Shown here: piece by piece, positions 1 to 12,550 of the stretch
How positions within the stretch are numbered: the first letter of the stretch is position 1
Layout: each line of letters begins with the position of its first letter
Assembly: GCF_033807715.1 (NCBI RefSeq)
Contig: NC_084587.1
Location: 13,435,017-13,499,016, forward strand
DNA length: 64,000 nt
Direction of reading: 5' to 3'
DNA from: Cololabis saira
Lineage: Eukaryota > Chordata > Actinopteri > Beloniformes > Belonidae
The notes under the pieces: model-generated
The model's database searches: none
What the model was told of the DNA's origin: nothing
Seen by the model: the letters and a program-made list of their open reading frames with translations, nothing else
Translations under genes and position numbers: made by a program

Positions 1-2661
1 CGTTTGAATCCCCCTCTCTTTTAGGGATGTGTGAGATCCCTGGGGGGTTTGGATAGATGACGTAGCTCTGATAAGAGATTGCAAGAATTTTGTGGCTGCA
101 GGAGCATGTTCTGGACTCCAGCATCTCTCTACATGGGTTTTGGACGATACAGGTAGAGTAAACAGGCAGAATTGAGGCAGAAGTGTTTGCAGTGCTTGTT
201 AAGAACAGATGGTGTAATTCTGAGCACTTGATTGTGAACAAGCACCTCTGCGCCACCAGATGTTGGAGTGCCGTCTCTGAGTTTCCATCCATGCTGGAGA
301 GCGTTCACCTGTGATCGCTGTTGATTTCTCATGTAATATCACCACCGCAGTTCCTGCCAGGTCACAAACACCAATGCCAGGTGATAAACCAATGCGTTTG
401 ATAAACTCTGTAGATCTAAACCACGTCTACTCTCCAAATGTTTCTCACCTCATGTTTATTTTTCCATTTGGGGAATGATAAAGGATAATTCAATTAAAGT
501 TTCATCAAATACTTCGGCTCACATTTACATAAAATTTGTTTAATAAAATGTGATATAGTATATACTGTAGCCCTGGGTTTATCAGTGATTGTAGGTCATT
601 GTTGAATATAATTTCTTTTTTTTGTATAAATGAACAATTTTTTTGGGGGGACAGTTTGGTTCTGAACCTAAAAGTCAGTAATCTTTATTCACTTTATTCA
701 TCACCATTGTAAAAAGATGCACAATTTTTTTGAATGTAACAGTTAAAAATTGTTTATGAAATAAATTAATCAATGTACTGATGAATGTTTGTTAGGTTTT
801 ATTTGTTTCGCACAAAATGTAGAACAGTAGAAACAGTGAAAATGAGCATGTGCAGACAATAACTCCCAACCTCCCCCACCCCACACCAGCCGACCCGCAG
901 GCTCCAACTCACTGCTAAGACGAGAGCGTTAAAGGACTGTGTTCTGGGAAAAAATGAATAAATTAAACTCAACACAAGCGGCAGAAGAGATGAAGAAATA
1001 AAGTCTTACAAAATGTAGACTTTTAATGAGCTTTGAATGAGGACACACCAGACATTTTACGATAAATATTTTTTTCATTTTTAAATTCTTAAAGTAAAAT
1101 TCAATGAAACAATATCCTTTCATATGATACATACAGATAGAATTACCAGGTGTCCGTGAGGAAATCAAATTAGAATAATTAAAAAAAGACTAAAAGCATA
1201 ATGAAAGGAAGGCCTTGAGTTTGTTCATAAAACATCAAAACTCTTTACCGCCCTCAGGTCTGCAGGAAGACCGGCCCACAGACGTGGGCTGTAATCAGAA
1301 AAGAACGTCTCACTAAAGGTTGTAGCGCTTACTTTGGGTTAAATTAAAAGCCAGCTTTTAAAGGACCTGAGGGCTCTGAAGGTCTCGGAGGATAAAAGCA
1401 AATGTGATGAACAGATAGGACCAGGACCATTTTATAAGCCAAGGAAAAATCAATTCGAAAGCAAACAGGTAGCCGTTTTAAAGACCGCAGAAGAAATTTG
1501 AACTAAGATATATCCTCTTTCAAGTGACCAGAAAGCAGAGTCCATCCAGTGGTCAACCATGTAAATGATGAAAGCGTTAATATAAGAAAAAAAAACGACA
1601 ATGACAAATAATATCTAATCCTAAAAAAACAAACATATTTATGCTTTCTCTCAGCTTCAGAGTAACATGTTGACACATGCTGATTTTCCCCTGGGCAAGT
1701 GGTGCAGTAAATATTTAGCAGCAGTTGTTGAAGGTCGTATTACAGTTACTCGCTGGTTTGCACTGGTCACAATCCAAGGAGTAAACATAGAAATGCTATG
1801 CAAATGTACTACTTTGCTGTTAATGGCAGTAAAAAACAAAAAAAATCAATCACACAGCATGTGGGAGTTTTTACACAAAGGAGAACATTCTTTATGAGTG
1901 TGACTAAATCAACTCCCCAGAAAAAAAGAAGAAGTTTAATCAACCATTTAAAGTCGAACATCTTGACTACTCACATCTTGAATCAAAGAACAGGTCATTT
2001 GACAGCTAAAATTGCACCCATTTATTGCAGACATTTACCAGTCTATTATACAATTACTCACATTACGTTGCTATGGCAAGTGGAGCTTAAAGCAATTCAG
2101 GATAACTTTGCAAAGTGTGTCAGGAGAGACGCCAGCAAAGGCAATTTTTATCAAAAGTACAATCAGGTCAGGATACATTCAACCAATCATACCAAAACTG
2201 CTGTTTACGACATAAATGATCTGACTAAATAACCGAGGCTGTAATAGTGGAGGTGATTCATCTGGTTTGGGGTGAATCCAAGGGCCAAGTACCTCTTGCA
2301 AAATTACTATTAATTTGTTTAAAATTAATGCTGCACGGAAATTACAATCATTTATAACTCAGAAGCGGGCTCTATATTAGCTTTCTTTTCATGGTTTTGT
2401 GTAAAATAACCACAAGGACTGAAGTATATTACCAAGATATTCAATGATGTAATGTTTATTCAAAAGGGACAATTACTCAAAATTTTTAAATAAATGTACC
2501 CCTCCTCTCACCATCTGTAAAATGCACATTCAGTTTTAATAGTATCTCTATATTTTCATTTTTAATATCTGCAAATGAGATTGTTTTACTGCTGGATTGG
2601 TGAACAAAACATTAAAGAAAAATCTGAAATGATGTTTATATAAATAAAGTTTAAATACTAT
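1..2661. other. No recognised gene or element
   Basis: AT-rich sequence with short open frames of up to 144 codons on either strand, none recognisable. Around 25-151 there is an acceptor-like TCTCTTTTAG and a donor-like CAGGTAGAG, but all three frames between them contain stops. Confidence 0.6.
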
Positions 2662-2910
2662 AATAAAGTCATTCCACTGAGGTGGAGCATCAGCCCATGG
2701 GAAGGTGTTTGTGGGACGTCTAAGTGGGCGGAGGCCATGGGGCAGACCCAGCACATACTGGAGAAATTTACCAGTCGTTCTACATTCCTTTTGGGATTTT
2801 TTTTCCCAGGTGAGCTGGAGGAGGAGGCCGGGGAAAGAAAAGTCTGGGCCTCTTTGCTTAGCCTGCTGCCCCCAAGATCCGAACTGGGATAAGTAGAAGT
2901 TAATGGATCG
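2662..2910 (+). mobile_element. Non-LTR retrotransposon 3' end (ORF2 C-terminal remnant)
   Basis: The + strand reads through ...ELEEEAGERKVWASLL.LLPPR... to a TAA at 2890-2892. This resembles the C-terminal end of L2/Rex1-type LINE ORF2 proteins common in fish. It is followed by a short ATGGATCGATGG-like tail, as in the ATGGATGG tails of these elements. The upstream part is diverged and contains frameshifts. It is a dead, 5'-truncated copy. Confidence 0.6.
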
Positions 2911-5900
2911 ATGGACGACTCATAAACACAGAGTGGCAACGTGACAGGAAGGAATAGTGACGTGTAATAGTGAAGTAGAAAGACCTGGAACGTCCACTGG
3001 CACATTGCGGTTTCAGTGTATGATGATTAATAGTGCATGACAGTGCAGTTAAAACTTTAGACAGGACTAAATCAATACTAAAACCGTACCTTTTTTTTCT
3101 GGGCTTTCAATGTCAATCGAGTTTTGACACCCAGTTGCACATTGAGCTTTTCTATTTTCATTTTCTACGGTTCATTTATTTTTATTCATTATCTTATATG
3201 TTTTAAATGTCCTTTATTGAAACCAAAAGCACTAATATATCAGGACATCCATAAACAGGGAGGAATGAGGGACAAGACGATATATATATATACGCGCTGG
3301 CAAACACCTGGGTGGTAACGATACACATGTGTTGGCAATAAAAACAGGTAAGTACACAGAAGGTCCCTCAACAGGAAAAGTGCTTTCAAATTAAACCAGA
3401 AAATCACCCTGGATACAAAGTACAACAACAAACGAGCAGAAGTAGACCAAGACTAAAACCTAAAAGAAAAAAAAAAACACAAGATAATCAAAAAAGACTC
3501 AAATAAACTCATAAACCAAAATCTCAAACACCATGACACTCCAAGATCCAGCTCCATAAAATTGGCACCGTACTGTTCAGTTGCTGCCAGATTCATGGAC
3601 GGCAGTCTATGTTTTTTCCAAGAAAAATTCCAGTCCCTTTGCCGACAACATCCGTCACAGCATGAAGATTCTTCTAAAATGTCAAGGAACCTCGTTTAAG
3701 ACTTGTCCCTAACCCCTACCGTTAATCAGTTGTTTTACGAGGTTAATCTGTCCTGACTATGATATAGCATAGTCTGCTGTTTATTCTTTTTTTCTTTTTT
3801 TTTACATGGGAATCACGCTGACAGGATGTGGTCAAGGGAATAGAATAAAAACGTCAAAAGCAACTGTGATTGCAAGGTCTTGAAATAAAGATATGCTTTT
3901 GTTTTTCAAATAAATATACCAAATATAGTAAGCATATAACTTATATTTTGAGTTAGACATCCACAGCATCACATTTTACAGGAAAAGCCTTTTGATGGTT
4001 ACATTGAGCTGGATTACTCACAATGACTCTGTTGCTCGGGGAGATGAAGGCGTTTGTTTTGGCTGAGATGAAAAGCTGCACTGCTCGAGTCATTACCAGC
4101 TATTCACAGCCTTCACCTTTTCTTCGAGACAGGCCTTGATCTACCTCCATCACACTGCCACCCAGAACTTATCAGCAGGTGTAAACACCTTAAGTGTCGA
4201 CCCCCAGTATGTCACACACAATGACGCACGGCCCTGCTTCTGCAGTCAGGTAGTACTCAGTCTTCCAAAGCTCACGCCTGTTAAAATAGAAAGCTTGATA
4301 TATCAGTGTCTAGCTGCTAGGGGAAAAATAGTTTTTGGTGCAACTAAAGTGGCCAAATCCTGATTGTAACGCTGTCTGGTGTACCAACTAGGCTTTAAAC
4401 TGGGATTAGACTACAGGCAAAACTGATCACGGTGGCTGGATATTTGCCATGTTGCTGTCAGTAGTGCCTTAATTGTGCCATTATTGATTTAATTTTTTTT
4501 TTTTTTGCTATTAATAACAATTATATCGATGTGGAAAGAAGATGACATAAAAAAAAGTGTGGTAAAGTGAAATCAAGTCTGATGTGAATGGAAAAAAAAG
4601 AACGGTTTCACACAAAGACCCATTGAAATGATGTTATTAAGGCTAAATCCTAATCAATTTCTGGATGAAACGATCCACTTATCACAAGGGAGGGTTAATG
4701 TCTTTCTACCGGTTACCAGTCTCCCGTTTCTAATAGAAACAAAACATATTTGTATTTTAGCTCAGACAACAGTCAGTGTTGATTTATAGCCACGTGCAAC
4801 TGCTCAGAACACAAACTTTGCTTTCAGAGCCGCAGTAATCACTGATATGATTTCATGCACAGAGAACAGAGCCGCTCATCACCAGCCAAGCAGAAATGTT
4901 TTGAAATCATCCACTTTGATATGATCCAGATGTTTAAAATTAGCTTTGGATATCAGTGTCAACAAGCGTCATTATGAGGAGCTCATTTTCATCCGTGTGT
5001 TAGTGAGACTGGTTAGAGTGATGGAGGATTTCTCTGCTCATCTGACCCGTGTCTGCTGGAGACAAGGTATCGTCGGTTTGAACTGCAGCGCTAAAAGAAT
5101 AAAAGCATAACTTTAAACCTGTCGACCAGACACACAGGTGAAGATGTGTGTTGTACATATATACTTGTAACATCAGATAATTGTATTTTCACTCCTGGTT
5201 TGGTTTTCTCTAATTAATTATTTCATGCTCTGATTAACAATACTGTTACCACAAGTTTATTCCTTTTAAATGTGTTTCATATAAATCTGCAACATGTCAT
5301 TTCTGTTCTGACGCTGCACCGTAACACAATGTCAAATTTTGAATAACCACATGAGAGAAGCTCCTCAGACAAAGCAAAAGAACAAGCTGATTTATTTGTA
5401 TAAATGTAAGTAAAAACTTGTTTAGAATAATATTGTGAACTGGGAAAAAAAGCAAAGTCTTAAAGTCTAAAACCCATGATCTTGAAGTGTGGCCTTAACC
5501 TTTTCCTAACTAGGCTCATTTTTGAAAGTCTTTCTTGGAAATACCATATCTATTTTAAAATGAGTATATTCAATACGATGTGAAAGAAATTTGATATAAA
5601 TGCATTTGAGATAAGTGAGAAAATTAAGATGGAACCCAGAAAAAAATGATAAAAAACTTTCTTAAATTTAACAAATTAGCTATTTTGGGACATTTAAGCA
5701 TACCTAACCAAAGTTCCACTCAGCACAATTGAGGTTTTTTTAGGTACCAAACTATAAAATTATTTAAAATAAAATAAAATATTTATTTGGTATGACACAA
5801 GTATATTAATTCCTTTCAAATCAAACTAACGGGGGGCATTTGTATCAATCAAACTATTTGGTAAGTGTGATATGTACCATCAGGTGCAGGGCTTGGTGAC

Positions 5901-6216
5901 TTGTCCTGTTCACACAAGGCGATGTCTCACACTGGCTTGATGGAAGGACCCCTACTTGAAATACTCACTGCCAGAAAATTTGACGGGCGGTTCACAAATC
6001 CATGTCACTTTAGGCATTAGCCAATCAGGATGAATAAAAGACAACATTTTTCTAAAATAACAGCTGTGCTGTGGCAGCTTTTTGACACCCCATAGACTGT
6101 AAAAAACACTGAATAAAGCATTAGGTCACATTGGTTTCTGAAAAGCAGGTAGGAAGCCCATTTTTCTTTGTACGGGGCGCTGTCATGCTGCTCTGGAAGT
6201 CCACCGTATGTCAATC
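2911..6216. other. No recognised gene or element
   Basis: Unique-looking AT-rich sequence with a short (TA)n near 3280 and A- or T-runs. I see no exon, RNA gene or bounded repeat. Confidence 0.6.
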
Positions 6217-6230
6217 AAAGATAGCTTTGG

Positions 6231-6742
6231 GGGCACGGCGGCGCAGCTGGTAGTGCAGCCGTCTCACAGCAAGAAGGTCCTGGGTTCAATTCCCGCCGGG
6301 GACGCTGTGGGCGCTGAAGTGCGTGTTAGTTCCCCCATGACTTCAGCGCCCACACCCTGGGTGGGGTTGGCGAGAGGACCTTTCTGTGTGGAGTTTGCAT
6401 GTTCTCCCCGTGTTAACTTGTTAGCTAATGGGAGCTACCCTCACAAAAACATGCACCAGTCCTGGGCTACACATGTCCCCTCTAGCCAACCGGGGCGCCG
6501 GATGGGGTGGGGAAGATCTGGCCGAAGTAACGTGATCCTTCCACGCGCTACGTCCGGCCAGAGAAACCCCACCCTGTCTGGTGAAAAGAAACAGCCTGCT
6601 CACACACAGGTTAAGGAGGAGACCTGATCTCAGTGCAGGGCCCTCCCGGGGTTGGTAGAGCGGAGCAATGCCCAGGACTGACTTAGGTAGAAGCACTGGG
6701 TGGTAAAAATGGGAAAAAATCAGGGATAAAAATATTAATAAA
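6231..6742 (+). mobile_element. tRNA-derived SINE with 14-bp target site duplication
   Basis: The head has pol III promoter-like boxes (A-box-like near 6239-6255, B-box-like GGTTCAATTCC near 6282), followed by the fish SINE motif GTGTGGAGTTTGCATGTTC. The tail is A-rich. It is bracketed by perfect repeats AAAGATAGCTTTGG at 6217-6230 and 6743-6756, the sign of LINE-mediated insertion. An open frame of 139 codons across it is a by-product, not a gene. The tRNA-like head is not a functional tRNA. Confidence 0.85.
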
Positions 6743-6889
6743 AAAGATAGCTTTGGCTACCAGCTCCTTCAGTGGATCCCCACTGAAATATCTCCAGAGC
6801 TGCCGAAAGATGTTTACAGCATAATATACCTTTAAACATGTTCTCAGCGGTGAAATCAACAATTTCTGTTGCATTTGGCAGATGGAAAC

Positions 6890-7013
6890 TCCCCACTATG
6901 GGAGTTTTACCTGCCATTGTTTATGTAATAATTGCTCGGGGGTCATGTCTCTGGAAAGCGCTTAGAGACAACTTGTTGTAATAGACGCTATATAAATAAA
7001 ATTGAATTGAATA
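6890..7013 (+). mobile_element. 5'-truncated LINE tail
   Basis: About 120 bases match the last part of the element at 20984-22476: TACCTGCCATTGTTTAT, then TGTAATAGACGCTAT and the (TTGAA)n-type tail after AATAAAA. It is a short, 5'-truncated 3' end of the same retrotransposon family. Confidence 0.75.
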
Positions 7014-7217
7014 GATGCTGGGTTAATACAAACAGCTGGCTGCTTTGCGAAGCGTGGTATCATGACAATTACAGATGAGGAAGTGATGGTGGCTAGCCAT
7101 TGACTGAGCCGAGTGTCATTCAATCATATTAAATACATTTTTGAACCAGGCTTTTAATATGTTGCTTACGGAGCCAGCCTCTAGTGGCCAGTCGAGGAAC
7201 TGCAACGAATCTTAGTT

Positions 7218-9291
7218 AGGGCCCGAGCACCTTCAGTGCGAAGGCCCTATTGTATCTGTAGGAATTCTTTGTATTATTTTTCTGACAAAAGGAAGGCCTT
7301 TTTGCCCCCCTAAACGTGCCCAAAAAGTCACCAAATTTTGCATGCAAGTCAGGCCTGGCGAAAAATTTGATATTTAATGGTTTACATTAATGGGCGTGGC
7401 AAAATGGCTCAACAGCGCCCCCCGGAAAACTTTGTGCCTCAAGCCCCACAATGCGGTTTGTCGTACATGCACGAAAATCGGTACACACCTGTATCATGGC
7501 CCAACTTAAAGAAAAGTCTCTGGGCGTCATGTCGAGAAACCGAACAGGAAGTCGGCCATTTTGAATTAATCGTGTCATTTTGGCGAAATTTATGCCTTCC
7601 TTCGGCAGTTAATACGGCCCGAACCGTAACGTGCACCCAGGTGTGTTATACATCAAAATGTGCGTCTCCATCCTCCGACACCACGCATTACTTTTCTCTT
7701 TCAAAAGCGTTACCGTGGCGACGCTAGACGCCGAAAGGCGCGCCCACCCTTCATCTGATTGGTTCAGACAGAAAAAACTTTGCGCCTCAAGCCCCTCAAT
7801 ACGGTTTGACGTACATGAACGAAAATCGCTACACACCTGTATCATGTCGCAACTTAAAGAAAAGTCTCTTGGCGCCACGGCCGAAACCGAACAGGAAGTC
7901 GGCCATTTTGAACATTCTGAATTAATCGCGTAATTTTGGAGCAGTATATGCCATTCCTTCGAGAATTAATACGGCCCGAACCGTATCGTGAACCCAGATG
8001 TGTTATACATCAAAATGTGCGTCTCCATCCTGCGACTACACGCATTACTTTTCTCTTTCAAAAGTGTTACCGTGGCGACGCTAGACGCCAACAAGCGCAC
8101 CCCCCCTTCATCTGATTGGTCCATATTTGATAGTTCCCCAAAAGGCACCAAATTTGGCACGCAAGCCAGGACTGGCGATAAATGTGATATTTCATGGTTT
8201 GCATTAATGGGCGTGGCAAAATGGCTCAACAGCGCCCCCCGGAAAACTTTGTGCCTCAAGCCCCACAATACGGTTTGACGTACATCCACCAAAATCGCTA
8301 TACACCTGTATCATGGCACAGCTTAAAGAAAAGTCTCTTGGAGCCATGGCCGAAACCGAACAGGAAGTCGGCCATTTTGAAATCTGATTGGTCCATATTT
8401 GATAGTTCTCCAAAAGTCACCAAATTTTGCATGCAAGACAGACTTGGCGATAAATTTGATATTTCACGGTTTGCATTAATGGGCATGGCCTAACGGCTCA
8501 ACAGCGCCCCCTAGAATACTTTTCTCTGCCATAACTTTTGAATGGTTTGACATAGGAAGTTGTGGGTGGTGTCATGGGACTCTGTATGGAGTCCTTGACC
8601 TTCATTGGCCTGAATTAGCCCCACCCCTTCTTCTGATTGGTTGTCCCTTTTTTCTGCTATAACTTTTGAATGGTTTGACATAGGAAGTCGTGGGTGGTGT
8701 CATCAGATTCTTTATGGAGTCCTTGACCTTCATTGGGCTAAATTAGCCCCGCCCCTTCTTCTGATTGGTTGTCCCTTTTTTCTGCTATAACTTTTGAATG
8801 GTTTGACATAGGAAGTCGTGGGTGGTATTATGGGACTCTGTAATGAGTTCTTAAGCTTCGTTGGCCTTAATTAGCCCCGCCCCTTCTTCTGATTGGTTGT
8901 CCCTTTTTTCTGCTAGCCTATAACTTTTGAATGGTTTGACATAGGAAGTTGTGGGTGATGTCGTGGGACTCTGTAATGAGTTCTTAAGCTTCGTTGGCCT
9001 TAATTAGCCCCGCCCCTTCTTCTTATTGGTTGTCCCGATTTTCTGCTATAACTTTGGGATGGTTTGACATAGAGAGTCGTGGGTGGTGTCATCAGATTCT
9101 GTATGGAGTCCTTGACCTTCATTGGCCTGAATTAGCCCCGCCCCTTCTTCTGATTGGTTGTCCCTTTTTTCTGCTATAACTTTTGAATGGTTTGATATAG
9201 GAAGTCGTGGGTGGTGTCATTTCTGATATGCTAATGGGGGGCGGTGGCCCTGAGTGCGAGGGCCCGTTCATCGCTGCTTGCAGCTTTAATT
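7218..9291 (+). mobile_element. Composite repeat element with two internal tandem arrays
   Basis: The left end AGGGCCCGAGCACC and right end GAGTGCGAGGGCCC are subterminal inverted motifs. The right end finishes with a GCTGC-TT-GCAGC hairpin at 9273-9284. Inside are long imperfect repeats (shared segments at 7398, about 7780 and 8217, and again at 7566 and 7920), then a 128-bp tandem array from about 8531. There is no convincing coding capacity; frames of up to 116 codons follow the repeats. It resembles non-autonomous rolling-circle (Helentron/HINE) architecture, but the class is inferred only. Confidence 0.6.
8531..9236 (+). repeat. 128-bp tandem repeat, about 5.5 copies
   Basis: The marker ATAACTTT recurs at 8531, 8659, 8787, 8920, 9048 and 9176, giving a period of 128 bases with one 5-base insertion in the third unit. 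Each unit also carries TTTGACATAGGAAGT and a CCCCGCCCCTTCTTCTGATTGG segment. The array is part of the surrounding element. Confidence 0.92.
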
Positions 9292-9619
9292 CTACTTGAA
9301 ACTCAACCAGGATGTTAGATGGTTGGCGCTTGGTACACCCTTACCGGAAACAGAAAGACATTTGATAGTGACTTAAATTTGTTTCAGAGACTTGTGATCA
9401 CATGAACCAAGTTTGATTTTTCTCTGAAATATAATCTATGATGGTGAGACATCACAGGTAAAACTGGATTCAGATTTGTGATGTAGATAGCTGGGCGTGG
9501 CTCTAAACAGCATCAGTCGTAGTTTTTAGCTGATAGCAGCTTTTTGTCTGTGGAACAAAATATCTGGTCACTCGTGGCAGCTTTCTCTGGCACAGCGCAT
9601 CTTCATTTTACCGTTTCTG
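9292..9619. other. No recognised feature
   Basis: Spacer between the tandem-array element and the Harbinger-like copy 1. Nothing supported. Confidence 0.6.
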
Positions 9620-9622
9620 TTA

Positions 9623-11092
9623 TGGCACTTTTCCACTAGTCCCGCCTCCGCTCGGCTCGGCTCGGTGCAGCCCGTCTACATCCCTTTTTTAATTTTCTCG
9701 ACAGCCACCAGGTTTATGAACATCTGCACCTCAGAGTTGGATCATCAAACAGACGTTTGTGCTGTATAATAAAATCGCCGCGAGTCGCCCATGGATCTAT
9801 TATAAAACTGGATGGGACGTCAAAAATGGCCGCCCATTCATTTCAATGCATTCTGCTCAGCCAGCGCATACGCCGAAAAAATCTCTGACTTCCGGGTTTA
9901 CTTCCGCATACACGGGCCCATAGAGCATGCGCAGTTGAGTCACCTCCCATGATGCTCTGGGGCCTCCCATCATGCCCCGGGGCAATGACGCGAGTATTAA
10001 TATAATATGTATTAATATAATATATGAATTAATGTATATTATTACATGTATAGTATTACATATATTATTAATGTATTAATATAATATAATTATATAATAT
10101 ATATTAATATAAACATCCGTGGAATGCACGGACACGGCTGTGACGTCAGCCGTGACGTCACGCCCAGAAAGAGACTTTTCTTTTACTTTTCTGGCCGTTA
10201 TAAAACATTTTTGACGGATATAAAGTCCATGACTTAAAAATATAGAATACAAAGATTAGTAATTGCCGGTGATTACAGCTGGAGGTGTCCTGTGAACAGT
10301 TTTAGAGGCTTCTCTTTTACTATTGCGGTCTATGGGAAAAAAGCTTTCTGGGTCCCATGGGATTTTTGGTTGCAGTACCGCGGCTGGCCACTGGAAAAAA
10401 TCGGCGCGCCTTCTGAGTGCGAGACTGGGGGGCTGGAGCATGGATGTATTATAGAACTGGATGGGACACTAAAAATGGCCGCCCATTCATTTCAATGCAT
10501 TCTGCTCAGCCAGCGCATACGCTGAAAAAATGTCTGACTTCCGGGTTTACTTCCGCATTATGCGGCCCATGGAGCATGCGCAGTTGAGTCACCTCCCATG
10601 ATGCTCTGGGGCCTCCCATCATGCCCCGGGGCAATGACGCGAATATTAATATAATATGTATTAATATAATATATTAATTAATGTATATTATTACATGTAT
10701 AGCATTACATATATTATCAATGTATTAATATAATATAATTACATAATATATATTAATATAAAACATCCGTGGAATGCACGGACACGGCTGTGACGTCAGC
10801 CGTGACGTCACGCCCAGAAAGAGACTTTTCTTTGACTTTTCTGGCCGTTATAAAACATTTTTGACGGATATAAAGTCCATGACTTAAAAATATAGAATAC
10901 AAAGATTAGTAATTGCCGGTGATTACAGCTGGAAGTGTCCTGTGAACAGTTTTAGAGGCTTCTCTTTTACTATTGCGGTCTATGGGAAAAAAGCTTTCTG
11001 GGCCGCATGGGATTTTTGGTTGCAGTACCGCGGCTGGCCACTGGCCGTGGCGGGTAGAACCGAGGTGAAGCGGGACTAGTGCAAAAGGGCCA
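9623..11092 (-). mobile_element. PIF/Harbinger-like MITE copy 1, carrying a foreign duplicated block
   Basis: Terminal inverted repeats begin TGGCACTTTTCCACTAGTCC and end GGGACTAGTGCAAAAGGGCCA. They are flanked by TTA at 9620-9622 and 11093-11095, the 3-bp TWA target typical of PIF/Harbinger. The left portion on the minus strand encodes SNSEVQMFINLVA, a piece of a Myb/SANT-like reading frame shared with the other two copies. The middle is replaced by a tandem duplication (9790-11044). Confidence 0.85.
9790..11044. repeat. 649-bp tandem duplication inside the Harbinger-like element
   Basis: Unit 1 is 9790-10438 and unit 2 is 10439-11044, almost identical at an offset of 649-650. Each has a GC-rich half, a stretch of about 120 bases made of ATTAATATA motifs, and two TGACGTCA palindromes (10141, 10153; 10791, 10803). 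The last 44 bases of unit 1 are missing from unit 2. This sequence is not present in the other two Harbinger-like copies. Confidence 0.9.
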
Positions 11093-11095
11093 TTA

Positions 11096-12542
11096 GAGTT
11101 GAAATGCTCCTCATATGCTTATACCCCCCACTCCACAGCGCCAGCTGCTTTGTGTGACTGAAAATGGGTTGAATAATCACTGCCTTTCAGTGATCACCCT
11201 GGCCAGTACCTCCCTTCGGTGCTCATTTGGAAGACTGCAGGTATGGTATTTTCAGAAACTTGCCACTAAATGCTAAATCTACGTTAAATATCTTTAGATT
11301 GCAAGCTCTTAGTAGCTTTTATTTTGTTCATTTTATTGGCATCATTCTATGCTTATCTCTCCATCAGTTTCATTTGCTTCTCCAACCCATACAATAAAAG
11401 CAAGTGTTCCAATAAACTTTTACATTTGTCTTTTGTTTCACTCTAAACATGACCAGTCATTACTGTTTTTCCGCCCTGTAAAAGGCGTTTATTTAACCTT
11501 CCTGTGCTATTGCAGAAATTAGGGTTTCTCTGTCCAGAGGAAATACAAATGTCTGGGAAGTCTCACTTGCGCTGTTTGCATCTCGTATCAGCATGGCCAT
11601 CTCTTAAATCTCTGAGCCTCTTGAGATGCTTTAGAGGGGAGTTACAAAATGAGTCATCTCTGGTCCTCCAGATTTTTTTATGGTCTAATTTGTCAAAACA
11701 CTATTTACTGACGCAGACCTAACAAAAACATTCTTGGAAAATAAGTCAGTTAATTAACAGGCAATCACTTGTGGAAGCTATCTCAGGTGAAGTAAGTAAT
11801 ATTTGCTGACGGTATCAAGGACTATAAAGTACTAGTGATGTATTTTACTATACAAACACTGCAGTTTGCTTGCAGAAGCCCAAAAATAAATAACATGCAT
11901 GCAATTCGCTGCACATTGTTACAAAGTCGAGCAAATCTGTATATCAATATTCAAAGTGCAGGAAATTTCAAGCCACAGTTCATAGCTACTTACATCAAGT
12001 ATTGCTCGCCCCAACGCCTCTACTTTTTCTTATCTTAGAGTCTGACTGCCTGCCACGATTCTCATATTGCAAACTGTCAAGTGCAAGGCCTAGAGAGTGT
12101 CCCAGGGGCTTCCTGGTAAATGAAAAATGGTTTAATTTCACAGTTATTGTATTTTCTGAATACAAAGAAGTGAAGAGTACATTAACCTGAATTCCACAGA
12201 TCAAATATCGTCTCCTGCATGCAGTCATCACACAAAAGGGAATTACATCGTCTTTACAGGGAACAAAATAGAGTTTCTATGGGACCCAAGTTTGTTTTGT
12301 AAGCGTGTTATCAATTTAATGTTCACAGACAGTTTGACACATCGTCAGATTATGGTCTACGATAGTCAAGAACTCTGCAGCGTGGCCTTGGCCTGCAAAG
12401 TTTTATCTGAATAAACCTTCTGGCCAGAGGGCAGACTTCTGGATCGATATGGGTTTAGACCAAAAATGAAAACATGCATGAAATCCGCAGCACATTGTTT
12501 ATTATGCAGCAAAAGGACATGGGGACGTCGAAGTCACCGAGT
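11096..12542. other. No recognised gene or element
   Basis: Short open frames only (up to 78 codons), none with recognisable motifs. Confidence 0.6.
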
Positions 12543-12550
12543 CACAGGAC

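Noticed and set aside
25..151. Possible exon between a TCTCTTTTAG acceptor and a CAGGTAGAG donor
   Set aside because: All three frames have stops, and no protein similarity is recognised; it could only be non-coding or a terminal exon, with no support.
6231..6310. tRNA-like gene with A- and B-box-like segments
   Set aside because: It is the head of a SINE with a target duplication, not a stand-alone tRNA; the cloverleaf is not intact.
7218..9236. CRISPR-like regular spacing of repeats
   Set aside because: Units of 128 bases are contiguous without unique spacers, in a vertebrate genome, so this is a tandem satellite-like array.
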